This document shows, piece by piece, positions 1-6,687 of a stretch of DNA of 29,096 nt. Made by a program: the position numbers and the translations under genes. The notes below the pieces were generated by a model. The model was given only the letters and a program-made list of their open reading frames with translations. It searched no databases and was not told the origin of the DNA. The DNA is from a virus, in the IMG/VR virus record IMGVR_UViG_3300017783_000142, positions 1-29,096 of that record; one strand, written 5' to 3'. How positions within the stretch are numbered: the first letter of the stretch is position 1; each line of letters opens with the position of its first letter.

Positions 1-1
1 G

Positions 2-505
2 AAGATGAAGAATATTCCTTTACTTGCTGTTAATCATACTTATCAAGAGATTGGATTATTCCCTAAAGCTATTGTATCAGGCGGAACTGGTATATATTAC
101 TCAGCGGATAATATCTGGATTATTGGTCGTCAACAACAGAAACAAGGCACAGAAATTAAAGGATATAACTTTGTAATCAATGTTGAGAAGTCAAGGTTCG
201 TTAAAGAAAAGTCCAAGATTCCAGTAAGTGTTACATGGGACGGCGGTATTTCAGAATACGGCGGATTACTTGATGTAGCCATGGCTGGTGGATATGTAGT
301 AAAACCTACAATGGGTTGGTACGCAAGAGTTGATCATGCTACTGGAGAGATTGTAGAACCAAAGGTGCGTGAGAAGAATACACAAAGTAAAGAATTTTGG
401 GATCCTATTTTAAATGAAACTGACTTTAAGAAATTTGTTAAAGCACATTATCAAATCGGCCATAAACCAATGCTCGATGTTGAAATTAATATTGAGGAAG
501 AATAA
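2..505 (+). CDS. uvsX: UvsX RecA-like recombinase, C-terminal part (5' truncated)
   Basis: The reading frame is open from the window edge, so only the C-terminal ~167 residues are present; the ATG at 5 is internal. From memory of T4 UvsX, the NIPLLAVNHTY segment, the GGTG-x-YSAD stretch, the NVEKSR-x-VKEKSK stretch and the DGGI-x-x-Y-GLLD stretch align in order with the second half of the RecA core. UvsX coats single-stranded DNA and catalyses strand exchange for recombination-dependent replication and repair. The Walker A part of the ATPase lies upstream, outside the window. It is followed by two small genes and gp41, the uvsX-40-41 order of T4. The stop overlaps the next start (TAATG). Confidence 0.93.
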   Translation, partial: KMKNIPLLAVNHTYQEIGLFPKAIVSGGTGIYYSADNIWIIGRQQQKQGTEIKGYNFVINVEKSRFVKEKSKIPVSVTWDGGISEYGGLLDVAMAGGYVVKPTMGWYARVDHATGEIVEPKVREKNTQSKEFWDPILNETDFKKFVKAHYQIGHKPMLDVEINIEEE

Positions 506-900
506 TGCAGCAACCAAATCTATTTAGAAGATTCACAATGTGGATTGTTGATAGTTGGCGTGCTGTAATGGATATAAGATATAATCCGTTAAAGTATGTT
601 CCAGATCCAAGTTTACAAGCATATTTTATGTTAGTATTATTTGTTATGTGGAGTGCCTTCTTTGGTATGATTGCAGTATTTTATATGGGTATTATTGACT
701 ATAGTATAGTGACAAGTATATTTGTGCACATGGCCATACTAATACCTATTATAATTACTAATGCAATCTTTGTAGACGCCGAACGTGACGGCCATGGTTG
801 GGTACAAGAATGGAGAAATGAGCAATCTAAATATAAACTATTCCTAAGTAGAACATCTAAAGGTGTTAGAATACTTTGGAATTTGGATAAGGAGGCATAA
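505..900 (+). CDS. Small membrane protein in the gene 40 position
   Basis: 131 residues. Two hydrophobic segments are visible at roughly residues 41-65 (YFMLVLFVMWSAFFGMIAVF core) and 68-90 (SIVTSIFVHMAILIPIIIT core), followed by a charged tail with DAERDGHGWVQEW. It is probably a double-spanning inner-membrane protein with both ends on the same side. The start overlaps the uvsX stop and the stop overlaps the next start, so it is translationally coupled. In T4 the gene between uvsX and 41 is 40, a membrane-associated head-vertex protein; position and membrane nature agree, but I cannot show homology. Function unknown. Confidence 0.8.
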   Translation: MQQPNLFRRFTMWIVDSWRAVMDIRYNPLKYVPDPSLQAYFMLVLFVMWSAFFGMIAVFYMGIIDYSIVTSIFVHMAILIPIIITNAIFVDAERDGHGWVQEWRNEQSKYKLFLSRTSKGVRILWNLDKEA

Positions 901-1241
901 TGCAGCATTATATAGACGAATCAGATTATACATTTGTAGAGAATGATTCAGAAGAATTTTGGGGCATAAAACTAAGAAATGGTTCCCCTTACGCAGGTGT
1001 TATAGTAGTATATGGCACGGTTTCTATTAAAGAATCCGAAGAACTTGATATTGCAACTCTTTCGTTCTCTTATAATATCCAAGACGCTGGAGATTATAAC
1101 GTAGACGAGTTAGAAGGATCCGAGGAGTTTAAAAACTATTTAGGAGATTTGTTGCAAAGTATAATTAATGATAATGTAAAGGAAAAGAATGGACATAACA
1201 AATCAATTACCAACTCACATACTGAATCACCTTCTCAATAA
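900..1241 (+). CDS. Conserved hypothetical protein between uvsX and helicase
   Basis: 113 residues, acidic, no membrane segment. It starts at a TAATG overlap with the gene before it and has a strong Shine-Dalgarno AAGGAGG at 890-896. The first ~95 residues look folded (alternating beta-type segments GVIVVYGTVS and IATLSFSYNI). The last ~18 residues, rich in N, S and T, are encoded where the helicase gene overlaps this one by 53 bases in another frame, so the tail is probably unstructured and shaped by that overlap. No function recognised. Confidence 0.8.
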   Translation: MQHYIDESDYTFVENDSEEFWGIKLRNGSPYAGVIVVYGTVSIKESEELDIATLSFSYNIQDAGDYNVDELEGSEEFKNYLGDLLQSIINDNVKEKNGHNKSITNSHTESPSQ

Positions 1242-2586
1242 TGAGGACTATTGTAGACGGGTAATACCATACCTGCAAAAAGAGTATTTTGAGGGGACAC
1301 ATAAGACAGTCTTTGATCTTATTGTAAAGTTTGTTGCTAAACATAATAAATTACCTAGTGGTAGAATTCTCGACCTAGAATTAAGAAAGATTCAAGCCCC
1401 CGATGATATACTAAACAATGCTGCTAAATTAATCAATGAGATAAAAGAAAAGTCAGAAGTTGATACTGATTACCTAATTATAGAATCAGAGAAATGGTGC
1501 CGAGATCGGGCAGTATATAATGCTATCATGAATTCAATTCAGATTATTGATGGTAAAGATTCAGAAAAGACTGAAGGTGCTATACCAGAGATTCTATCTG
1601 AGGCCCTTGGAGTTTCATTCGACCAGGCTATCGGTCATGATTACATAGATAATTCAGAAGCACGTTATGAGTTCTATAATAGAACAGAAGAAAGAATACC
1701 ATTTGATATGGATTACTTTAATAAAATTACTAAAGGTGGGTTACCCAATAAAACACTCAACATTTGTCTAGCAGGTACAGGTGTGGGTAAATCTTTATTT
1801 ATGTGTCATTGTGCAGCATCTGTGCTAGAACAGGGTAAGAATGTTCTTTATATAACCATGGAAATGGCAGAAGAAAGAATAGCAGAACGTATTGATGCCA
1901 ATCTTATGGACTTACCAATTCAACAGCTAGAAAAATTACCGAAGAATGTATTCGATACTAAGATTCAAAAGATAGCACAAGCATCAATTGGTAAACTAAT
2001 TATTAAAGAATACCCTACTGGATCTGCTCATACTGGACATTTTAGGGCATTACTTAATGAACTGAAACTCAAAAAGAACTTTAGTCCGGATATGATTTAT
2101 ATTGATTATTTAAATATTTGTGCATCAAGCCGTATGAAAGGCATGGGCGGAAGTATAAATAGTTACACCTACATCAAAGCCATAGCAGAAGAAATGCGTG
2201 GTCTTGCTGTAGAGTTTAATGTACCGATAGTTTCGGCGACACAGACCACTAGGTCAGGATTCAGTAATACTGATGTCGGACTAGAGGATACATCGGAATC
2301 ATTTGGATTACCTGCAACGGCTGATCTTATGTTTGCTCTTATATCTACAGAGGAACTAGAAGAATTAGGCCAATTAATGGTTAAACAATTGAAAAACCGA
2401 TATAATGATCCAACGACATACAAGAGATTTGTTATTGGTGTGGATCGTTCCCGCATGAAATTATATGATGTAGAGGAATCTGCCCAAACCGATCTTATAG
2501 GTGACGGCAGTTCTATCCCCGATAAACCAATTGCAACGTGGGGAGATAGAGAAAATAAAGACACGTTTGCAGATTTTAATATATAG
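1189..2586 (+). CDS. 41: Replicative DNA helicase, gp41/DnaB-type
   Basis: 465 residues, about the size of T4 gp41. It unwinds the fork 5' to 3' as a hexamer with the gp61 primase. An N-terminal DnaB-like domain (about 1-150) includes ILNHLLNNEDY and EYFEG, which match the T4 pattern. The RecA-type ATPase has Walker A AGTGVGKS at 195-202, the LYITMEMAEE-RIDAN region at 220-238 and Walker B MIYIDYLN at 302-309. The KQLKNRY segment near 396-402 also matches T4. The ATG at 1189 is preferred because the N-terminal T4-like residues would otherwise be lost and AAAGGAAAAG sits just upstream. It overlaps the preceding gene by 53 bases, an unusually long overlap here. Confidence 0.96.
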   Translation: MDITNQLPTHILNHLLNNEDYCRRVIPYLQKEYFEGTHKTVFDLIVKFVAKHNKLPSGRILDLELRKIQAPDDILNNAAKLINEIKEKSEVDTDYLIIESEKWCRDRAVYNAIMNSIQIIDGKDSEKTEGAIPEILSEALGVSFDQAIGHDYIDNSEARYEFYNRTEERIPFDMDYFNKITKGGLPNKTLNICLAGTGVGKSLFMCHCAASVLEQGKNVLYITMEMAEERIAERIDANLMDLPIQQLEKLPKNVFDTKIQKIAQASIGKLIIKEYPTGSAHTGHFRALLNELKLKKNFSPDMIYIDYLNICASSRMKGMGGSINSYTYIKAIAEEMRGLAVEFNVPIVSATQTTRSGFSNTDVGLEDTSESFGLPATADLMFALISTEELEELGQLMVKQLKNRYNDPTTYKRFVIGVDRSRMKLYDVEESAQTDLIGDGSSIPDKPIATWGDRENKDTFADFNI

Positions 2587-2595
2587 GAGAAATAT

Positions 2596-2778
2596 ATGAA
2601 TATGTTACTTAACGCAAAAGATTGGGTCATGGACCGAGTAGGAGAAAGAACATCTATTGATGGACTTGGACTTATCGTAGCCTGTGGTTCAGTTATTTTA
2701 TTTGGCGGCCTTGCAAAACTACTCGCATGGGTAGGACTAGCTTGGGGTGTTTATACATTAGTGAAGAAAGAAGGCTAA
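2596..2778 (+). CDS. Small single-pass or hairpin membrane protein
   Basis: 60 residues. A charged start (KDWVMDRVGERTS) is followed by a long hydrophobic stretch (about residues 22-56, including GLIVACGSVILFGG and LLAWVGLAWGVYTLV) and a KKEG tail. The length and central glycines suggest one long or two short membrane helices. The start has AGGAGA at 2586-2591. Small proteins of this kind beside the helicase gene are common in marine T4-like phages as far as I recall, but no function is known to me. Confidence 0.75.
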   Translation: MNMLLNAKDWVMDRVGERTSIDGLGLIVACGSVILFGGLAKLLAWVGLAWGVYTLVKKEG

Positions 2779-2785
2779 ATAATTA

Positions 2786-3445
2786 ATGTTTAAGGTGAAA
2801 CTTATATCATATAGTCAACCGCCTGCAGATAGTGAACTTTCAGAAGACCTACTGCAGATGGTTGCATATTGCGCCAGAGTCTCTAATCCTGGCAATCAAA
2901 GCAATGAAAAAACGGCTGAGAAGCTTGTAAAATATCTAATCAAACATAAGCACTGGTCACCTTTAGAAATGGTCAGTGCTTGCCTAGAAATAGAAACCAC
3001 CAGGGATATCGGTAGACAGATTCTACGCCACAGGTCTTTTTCTTTCCAAGAATTTTCACAAAGGTATGCAGATCCTACACAGGATATGGAGTTTATTACC
3101 CGTGAGGCTCGCTTACAGGACACAAAGAATAGACAGAATAGTATAGAAATACCTTTAGAAGACTCTATTAATTATGTATGGGAGTCCTATCAAGAAGTTG
3201 TTATCGAAAGATGTAAGCAAGCATATGAATGGGCAGTACAGGCAGGAATTGCAAAAGAACAAGCAAGAGCTGTATTACCTGAAGGACTTACAATGTCCCG
3301 TATGTATGTTAATGGTACTCTCCGTTCGTGGATTCATTATATTCAACTTCGAGCCGAGAATGGCACTCAGAAGGAGCACATAGAAATTGCAAAAGCAGTG
3401 GGTGATATTATATATCAAATATTCCCACTAGATGACGTAATTTAA
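2786..3445 (+). CDS. thyX: Flavin-dependent thymidylate synthase ThyX
   Basis: 219 residues, usual for ThyX. It methylates dUMP to dTMP using methylenetetrahydrofolate, NADPH and FAD, supplying thymidine for phage DNA. The diagnostic ThyX motif RHR-x7-S is at residues 81-91 (RHRSFSFQEFS), followed by QRY. Downstream are EQARAVLPEG and NGTLRSWIHYIQLR, which fit the conserved C-terminal half that binds dUMP. T4 itself uses the unrelated Td enzyme; ThyX is the usual replacement in marine relatives. It lies 7 bases after the small membrane protein gene, so it is probably in the helicase operon, with the tRNA gene directly downstream. Confidence 0.97.
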   Translation: MFKVKLISYSQPPADSELSEDLLQMVAYCARVSNPGNQSNEKTAEKLVKYLIKHKHWSPLEMVSACLEIETTRDIGRQILRHRSFSFQEFSQRYADPTQDMEFITREARLQDTKNRQNSIEIPLEDSINYVWESYQEVVIERCKQAYEWAVQAGIAKEQARAVLPEGLTMSRMYVNGTLRSWIHYIQLRAENGTQKEHIEIAKAVGDIIYQIFPLDDVI

Positions 3446-3456
3446 ATACAGTTTAT

Positions 3457-3533
3457 GCGCCCGTAGCTCAATAGGATAGAGCAACGGCCTTCTAAGCCGT
3501 AGGTTAGAGGTTCGATTCCTCTCGGGTGCGCCA
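3457..3533 (+). tRNA. tRNA-Arg (anticodon UCU)
   Basis: A full cloverleaf can be drawn. The acceptor GCGCCCG pairs with CGGGTGC (one G-T) before discriminator G, and the CCA end is encoded. The anticodon stem ACGGC/GCCGT (3484-3488/3496-3500) encloses loop CTTCTAA with anticodon TCT at 3491-3493. The T arm carries GGTTCGATTCC. It reads AGA, an arginine codon used heavily in the genes around it and often rare in hosts, so it likely supports late phage translation. It is the only tRNA I could find in the window. Confidence 0.97.
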
Positions 3534-3556
3534 ATTTACAACAAGAGGAAAGTAAA

Positions 3557-3766
3557 ATGAGATACGTTGACTATAACTTTGAAATCAATGATGATGGATT
3601 AAAATTATCAGACAAAGGGCCACCCGATAAATGGGAACAAGTTGATATAGATAGGACTTCATTAGAAGTAGGAGATACATTTGTATTGGAACTAGATGAA
3701 GATAACTGTATGTTCTTTAAACGACAACCACCTTATCAAAAAGAGTTTAATTTTTATGGAGATTAG
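3557..3766 (+). CDS. Small acidic hypothetical protein
   Basis: 69 residues, acidic, no membrane segment. It begins MRYVDYNFEINDDG and ends FNFYGD, and the centre (VGDTFVLELDEDNCMFFKR) suggests a small beta-rich fold. It has a good Shine-Dalgarno (AGAGGAAAG, 3544-3552) 24 bases after the tRNA. The following gene overlaps it by 11 bases. Function not recognised. Confidence 0.65.
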   Translation: MRYVDYNFEINDDGLKLSDKGPPDKWEQVDIDRTSLEVGDTFVLELDEDNCMFFKRQPPYQKEFNFYGD

Positions 3767-3938
3767 TGCAACAATACCAGTTCAGTATAACAAGCCGAAT
3801 ATAGAGTATCAACAGACTACAGTAAGAGCTGTTATAAAGGTGTCTAATGATACTCAAATGGAGACAGTATATACCTATGATAAGTACGGCCGTTTGTTAG
3901 ATACGGTTGTGCGGAAACATGATATTGGATCAGTGTAA
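3756..3938 (+). CDS. Small hypothetical protein
   Basis: 60 residues from the ATG at 3756 (MEISATIPVQYNKP). An upstream in-frame ATG at 3696 would add 20 residues lying wholly inside the preceding gene in another frame, so the shorter start is preferred, although its ribosome binding site is weak (AAGAG at 3740-3744). The protein has a repeated beta-type pattern (TVRAVIKVSN, METVYTYDKYGRLLDTV). It closes the gene group before the promoter at 3967. Function unknown. Confidence 0.55.
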   Translation: MEISATIPVQYNKPNIEYQQTTVRAVIKVSNDTQMETVYTYDKYGRLLDTVVRKHDIGSV

Positions 3939-3966
3939 AATAAACGATATTTTTTTAAAAAAAGTG

Positions 3967-3995
3967 TTGACAAATGGTTTCAGCCGTAGTATAAT
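3967..3995 (+). promoter_or_regulatory. Sigma70-type promoter (early/middle)
   Basis: A perfect -35 TTGACA (3967-3972), a 17-base spacer and a perfect -10 TATAAT (3990-3995), followed by ATACC. It is one of six promoters in the window with the same spacing and the same ATA after the -10. Transcription would start near 4002, just upstream of AAGGAG (4014-4019) and the gene at 4027. Host RNA polymerase should use it without phage factors. Confidence 0.9.
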
Positions 3996-4026
3996 ATACC
4001 TATATTAAATGATAAGGAGTTATAAT

Positions 4027-4368
4027 ATGAAAGAATATATGGATGAATTAATTACCAATACCAACGAACTACTACAGATTATGCAAGATCAACTTCATAA
4101 TCAGTTTGAACATGCTCGTGGAGATGTATACAGCTTTGAAGTAGGTAGAAATTACTTAAAACTACTAAGGACTCAGGAGAATGGCTCTGCCTCGGTTGTA
4201 GGTTTTATCGTCAAGAAAGCGCCAAAGTATATCGATAACAAGACCAATCAACCTTTTCAAGTTGGCGATATGTTAATGGCTGCAGGTTGGAGTAAACCTG
4301 CCACGAACTTTGCAAGAGGTAATGTATTAACTGGTTATAGTAATGTCAGATGGACAGGGATTGGTTAA
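4027..4368 (+). CDS. Conserved hypothetical phage protein
   Basis: 113 residues. The ATG at 4027 is chosen over 4009 because AAGGAG lies at 4014-4019, inside the longer version. The N-terminal third is helical (MDELITNTNELLQIMQDQL); then comes a domain with VYSFEVGRNYLKLLR and GFIVKK, and a C-terminal part with FQVGDMLMAAGW and NFARGNVLTGY. The 'GD-M-x-A-x-W ... P-A-x-NFARGNV' pattern recurs in small marine phage proteins in my memory, but no activity is known. It is the first gene behind the promoter at 3967. Confidence 0.75.
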   Translation: MKEYMDELITNTNELLQIMQDQLHNQFEHARGDVYSFEVGRNYLKLLRTQENGSASVVGFIVKKAPKYIDNKTNQPFQVGDMLMAAGWSKPATNFARGNVLTGYSNVRWTGIG

Positions 4369-4369
4369 G

Positions 4370-4537
4370 ATGCAAACAAAAGAATTAATAAATACACTTG
4401 TCGAGCTGACTATTTCAGAGGACTATGTAAGAAGTGAAGTCGGAGCACCAACACTAGAAGAAGAACAGCTGTGTTGTTGCGGTGAAGAACTAGAATCCTG
4501 TCCAGATTCCTACGTCCACATGACGTCAGGAGTCTAA
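4370..4537 (+). CDS. Possible small cysteine-rich protein
   Basis: 55 residues from the ATG at 4370, directly after the stop of the gene before it. An earlier in-frame ATG at 4343 would overlap that gene. It contains a CCCGEELESC cluster (about residues 25-34) that could bind a metal. The last ~12 codons lie inside a strong hairpin (4504-4535), so coding and RNA structure overlap, and there is no clear Shine-Dalgarno. It could be a real small gene or a chance frame leading into the RNA element. Confidence 0.4.
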   Translation: MQTKELINTLVELTISEDYVRSEVGAPTLEEEQLCCCGEELESCPDSYVHMTSGV

Positions 4538-4694
4538 GGCAGTCGTCACCTATCGGACGAAATAAAGCGAGAGGGGGTAGTGGCCGAACACTCATACGGA
4601 AATGAAGAAGTCCGTACAATGAGGGAAGAGTCCGGGGTCAGGGTGGTTACCTGTACCCCTCCAAATAACCTAAACTAGGAAAGGCCCCGGACTC
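4502..4694 (+). ncRNA. Candidate structured RNA, G+C-rich and hairpin-dense
   Basis: This stretch stands out: 60 of the 120 bases at 4561-4680 are G or C in an otherwise AT-rich genome, and no good frame crosses it. Hairpins I can draw: AGATTCCT+ACGTC (4504-4516) with GACGT (4522-4526) and AGGAGTCT (4528-4535), one G-T and one bulged C; TCGTC/GACGA (4543-4547/4556-4560); CTCAT+ACGGA (4591-4600) with TCCGT (4611-4615) and ATGAG (4619-4623); and a perfect 10-bp closing stem GAGTCCGGGG/CCCCGGACTC (4628-4637/4685-4694). Inside the last are CAGG/CCTG (4639-4642/4650-4653) and CCTA/TAGG (4669-4672/4676-4679). GGGGT (4634-4638) could instead pair with ACCCC (4655-4659), giving a switch. It may be a separate RNA or a leader of the gene at 4716. 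I do not recognise a known family. Confidence 0.6.
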
Positions 4695-4715
4695 AACTTA
4701 TTTTATGGAGTTATT

Positions 4716-5027
4716 ATGAATAATTATCTAGGTTCTCTGCGTTATGATCCGTCTGGCAGAAAAAGAAAGAACGTGCCAGGTCTTAAAAAGAAACGTAAAC
4801 TTAAACCACAATTCGCCGAATTTAAACCAGAGAAAAGTCTCGCGCAGATTAAAATAGAAGAATTTAATGCAAAATATCCATCTTACACAGGTGGTAGTAA
4901 GTATGAACCAGCTGAAGACCAGTCATGGAAAACAGAGGCCTCAAAGAACTTTACTGTTGCTCCTGCATACAATAAAGGTGCTTATCAAGTAATACCATCG
5001 ACTGATGTAAAACACATAGGAAAATAA
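4716..5027 (+). CDS. Basic hypothetical protein downstream of the RNA element
   Basis: 103 residues. The first third is very basic (PSGRKRKNVPGLKKKRKLKP), which suggests nucleic-acid binding. The rest is polar with YPSYTGG, EDQSWK and a C-terminal YQVIPSTDVKHIGK, and looks largely extended. GGAG (4707-4710) precedes the ATG at 4716. It begins 22 bases after the closing stem of the structured RNA, so the RNA may control it. No known domain recognised. Confidence 0.75.
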   Translation: MNNYLGSLRYDPSGRKRKNVPGLKKKRKLKPQFAEFKPEKSLAQIKIEEFNAKYPSYTGGSKYEPAEDQSWKTEASKNFTVAPAYNKGAYQVIPSTDVKHIGK

Positions 5028-5028
5028 A

Positions 5029-5175
5029 ATGGCATTTAAAGTAACAGCAAAAGAAAAAAACACCCATAAACTTGTTGCAGAATATATCTTCGACTCACTA
5101 AAAGAAGCTACTAAATTTCATGCAGCTATGGTGGGTAAAGGATACTTTACAGTTCTTTCAAGGCTAGAAGTATAA
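5029..5175 (+). CDS. Very small basic hypothetical protein
   Basis: 48 residues, starting 1 base after the stop of the preceding gene and overlapping the next start (TAATG). The product begins MAFKVTAKEKNTHK, carries a helix-like FDSLKEATKFHAAM and ends FTVLSRLEV. No Shine-Dalgarno of note, so translation would be coupled to the upstream gene. Its support is the seamless fit between neighbours. Function unknown. Confidence 0.6.
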   Translation: MAFKVTAKEKNTHKLVAEYIFDSLKEATKFHAAMVGKGYFTVLSRLEV

Positions 5176-5339
5176 TGGAAATAATTATAATACTTGCTAT
5201 ATGCATTATTGGTGTTGGTTATACATCATATAAAATTGGTGTTAGAGAAGGCGCTGAAAAGATGCTGGACAAATTACAAGAAGGAAAGATTATATTTATT
5301 GATGATTCCGGCCAGATTACTCCAAGGTTTACAAAATAG
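5175..5339 (+). CDS. Small N-terminally membrane-anchored protein
   Basis: 54 residues. Residues 2-18 (EIIIILAICIIGVGYTS) form one membrane helix, followed by a polar tail with REGAEKMLDKLQEGKIIFIDD. It overlaps the previous stop by one base and ends before the late promoter at 5361. No function recognised; it probably sits in the inner membrane with a short soluble tail. Confidence 0.65.
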   Translation: MEIIIILAICIIGVGYTSYKIGVREGAEKMLDKLQEGKIIFIDDSGQITPRFTK

Positions 5340-5360
5340 TAAATTTGGGTTTTAAACCTT

Positions 5361-5368
5361 TATAAATA
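5361..5368 (+). promoter_or_regulatory. T4-type late promoter
   Basis: TATAAATA, the T4 late -10 consensus recognised by gp55 with gp33 and the sliding clamp, lies in the 64-base gap between two genes. There is no -35 box, as expected of late promoters. It would drive the long block of head-associated genes starting at 5404. The same octamer also occurs inside genes here, so the intergenic position is part of the support. Confidence 0.75.
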
Positions 5369-5403
5369 GATATACTAATGCACAGTATTTATAGAGGTTA
5401 CGA

Positions 5404-6687
5404 ATGCAACTATTACCAATTAATGTAGAAAGTAGATCAGATTCTATACGGATGCTTAATGAAGTCCGTGCACTAAAGAAACTCGGTTCTGCTTTTACTA
5501 GAAAAATAAAAGCTGTTTGGTCTACACTTAAACGAGCTATTGTCAAAGTCTTCAAAACAAAAGTTAAGAAAGCGAAACTATTTGATACGGTTGAAATTAC
5601 AATACCGGGTCAAATTAAGGAAGATATTATGAACGATATGAAAGTGTTAAAGGAAGAATCAGGCGCGATCGGAGCAATCAAAGGAAACTATAACGAAGCA
5701 TTAGTATGTCAATTCCTCTTTGACCATCGAGGCGAAGAAGTTGATATATCATCTAATTATGAAAAATACCGTTCTGGTATAGCAAAGACAGTAAACGATT
5801 GGGATAAGAAATTAAAAGCTGCCGATGCAAAGACATATTCTAAAAATATAGGAATTATTAGAAAGGGTAGTGCCGATATGGCCAACTATCTTATCTCTGC
5901 TGCAGTGAGCGAAAAGGCTACTATTGTTGGCGCATATTTAGATAATCTCGCATTCCAAGACGGAATTGATTTTAAAGCGGATATTAGAATTGCTGTTATG
6001 AAAGAAGGCAAAGAAATCCTTGATGGATACTCTCTTAAACTATATTCTAATAAGACAGTAGGTCTTGCAAATACTACATCAAGAGGTCTTTGCGGACACC
6101 TTGCTGGCCCTAAAGCAGAAGCAGAGTATGATAAGGTAGTAGCAAAAGACAGTAAGTTAGAGGAGTTAATTACAGAAGCTAAAAAGTGGAATGCAATTAA
6201 ACAAGACTTAAAGAAACACCTCAAAGGTGATGCAGCTGCTACGAATAGACTTAAAACTCTAAGAGGGTTGTCTGATTCAGAGATAGAAAATTTAAAATTA
6301 AGTGAAGTAGATGCAGAAAGAAAAGCTGCTAGAAAACCTATTAATCCTAGATTGGCCCAAATAGTATATGGTATTATAAAAGAATATGAAGGTACTGATG
6401 TATTAGGGGAAAGAGTGCTTGATATTCTAGGGTTTAATGATAAAGAAACTAAGATGTTAATGGCTATTACTACTGAAAAGAAAAGTCAAATTATAGCACA
6501 TCACCCTGACTTGGATTTAAGTAAAATTAAAATAGAAGATCCTAAAGGCAGAGTATCAATTAATATTCTGGGACCAACAGGTAAAAGAATAGTATCATTT
6601 AATATGAAAGAAGGCGAACAGAAGAAAGTTAGTGGATCCGTTTCTTTTGCAGGAATTGAACCAGAGGAGTATGACGACTACTTATGA
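5404..6687 (+). CDS. Late protein with PD-(D/E)XK-like residue pattern, unknown function
   Basis: 427 residues, first gene after the late promoter, with AGAGG at 5393-5397. The N-terminal ~60 residues are basic (KKLGSAFTRKIKAVW). The middle holds a conserved-looking core: GNYNEALVCQFL (E98), DFKADIRIAV (D193) and DGYSLKLYS (S210-x-K212). Glu in a first helix followed by D and then S/E-x-K is the arrangement of PD-(D/E)XK nuclease folds, with the usual E replaced by S. The C-terminal third includes LGFNDKETKMLMA and ends FAGIEPEEYDDYL. It overlaps the next gene by ATGA. It may be a virion protein with a nuclease-like fold; activity cannot be claimed. Confidence 0.8.
   Translation: MQLLPINVESRSDSIRMLNEVRALKKLGSAFTRKIKAVWSTLKRAIVKVFKTKVKKAKLFDTVEITIPGQIKEDIMNDMKVLKEESGAIGAIKGNYNEALVCQFLFDHRGEEVDISSNYEKYRSGIAKTVNDWDKKLKAADAKTYSKNIGIIRKGSADMANYLISAAVSEKATIVGAYLDNLAFQDGIDFKADIRIAVMKEGKEILDGYSLKLYSNKTVGLANTTSRGLCGHLAGPKAEAEYDKVVAKDSKLEELITEAKKWNAIKQDLKKHLKGDAAATNRLKTLRGLSDSEIENLKLSEVDAERKAARKPINPRLAQIVYGIIKEYEGTDVLGERVLDILGFNDKETKMLMAITTEKKSQIIAHHPDLDLSKIKIEDPKGRVSINILGPTGKRIVSFNMKEGEQKKVSGSVSFAGIEPEEYDDYL

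Noticed and set aside
3174-3383. Second + strand frame inside thyX
   Set aside because: Fully inside a well-supported gene, with no ribosome binding site or family likeness.
4591-4623. Hairpin resembling domain V of a group II intron
   Set aside because: It lacks the AGC triad and GNRA loop, and no intron protein or flanking split gene is present.
4621-4704. Resemblance of GAGGGAAGAGTCCGGGG and the later CCCCGG...CTTAT to the P4 strands of bacterial RNase P RNA
   Set aside because: The strands are only 47 bases apart, the other conserved RNase P regions are missing, and the simple 10-bp stem explains the likeness. A covariance search for RNase P would settle it.
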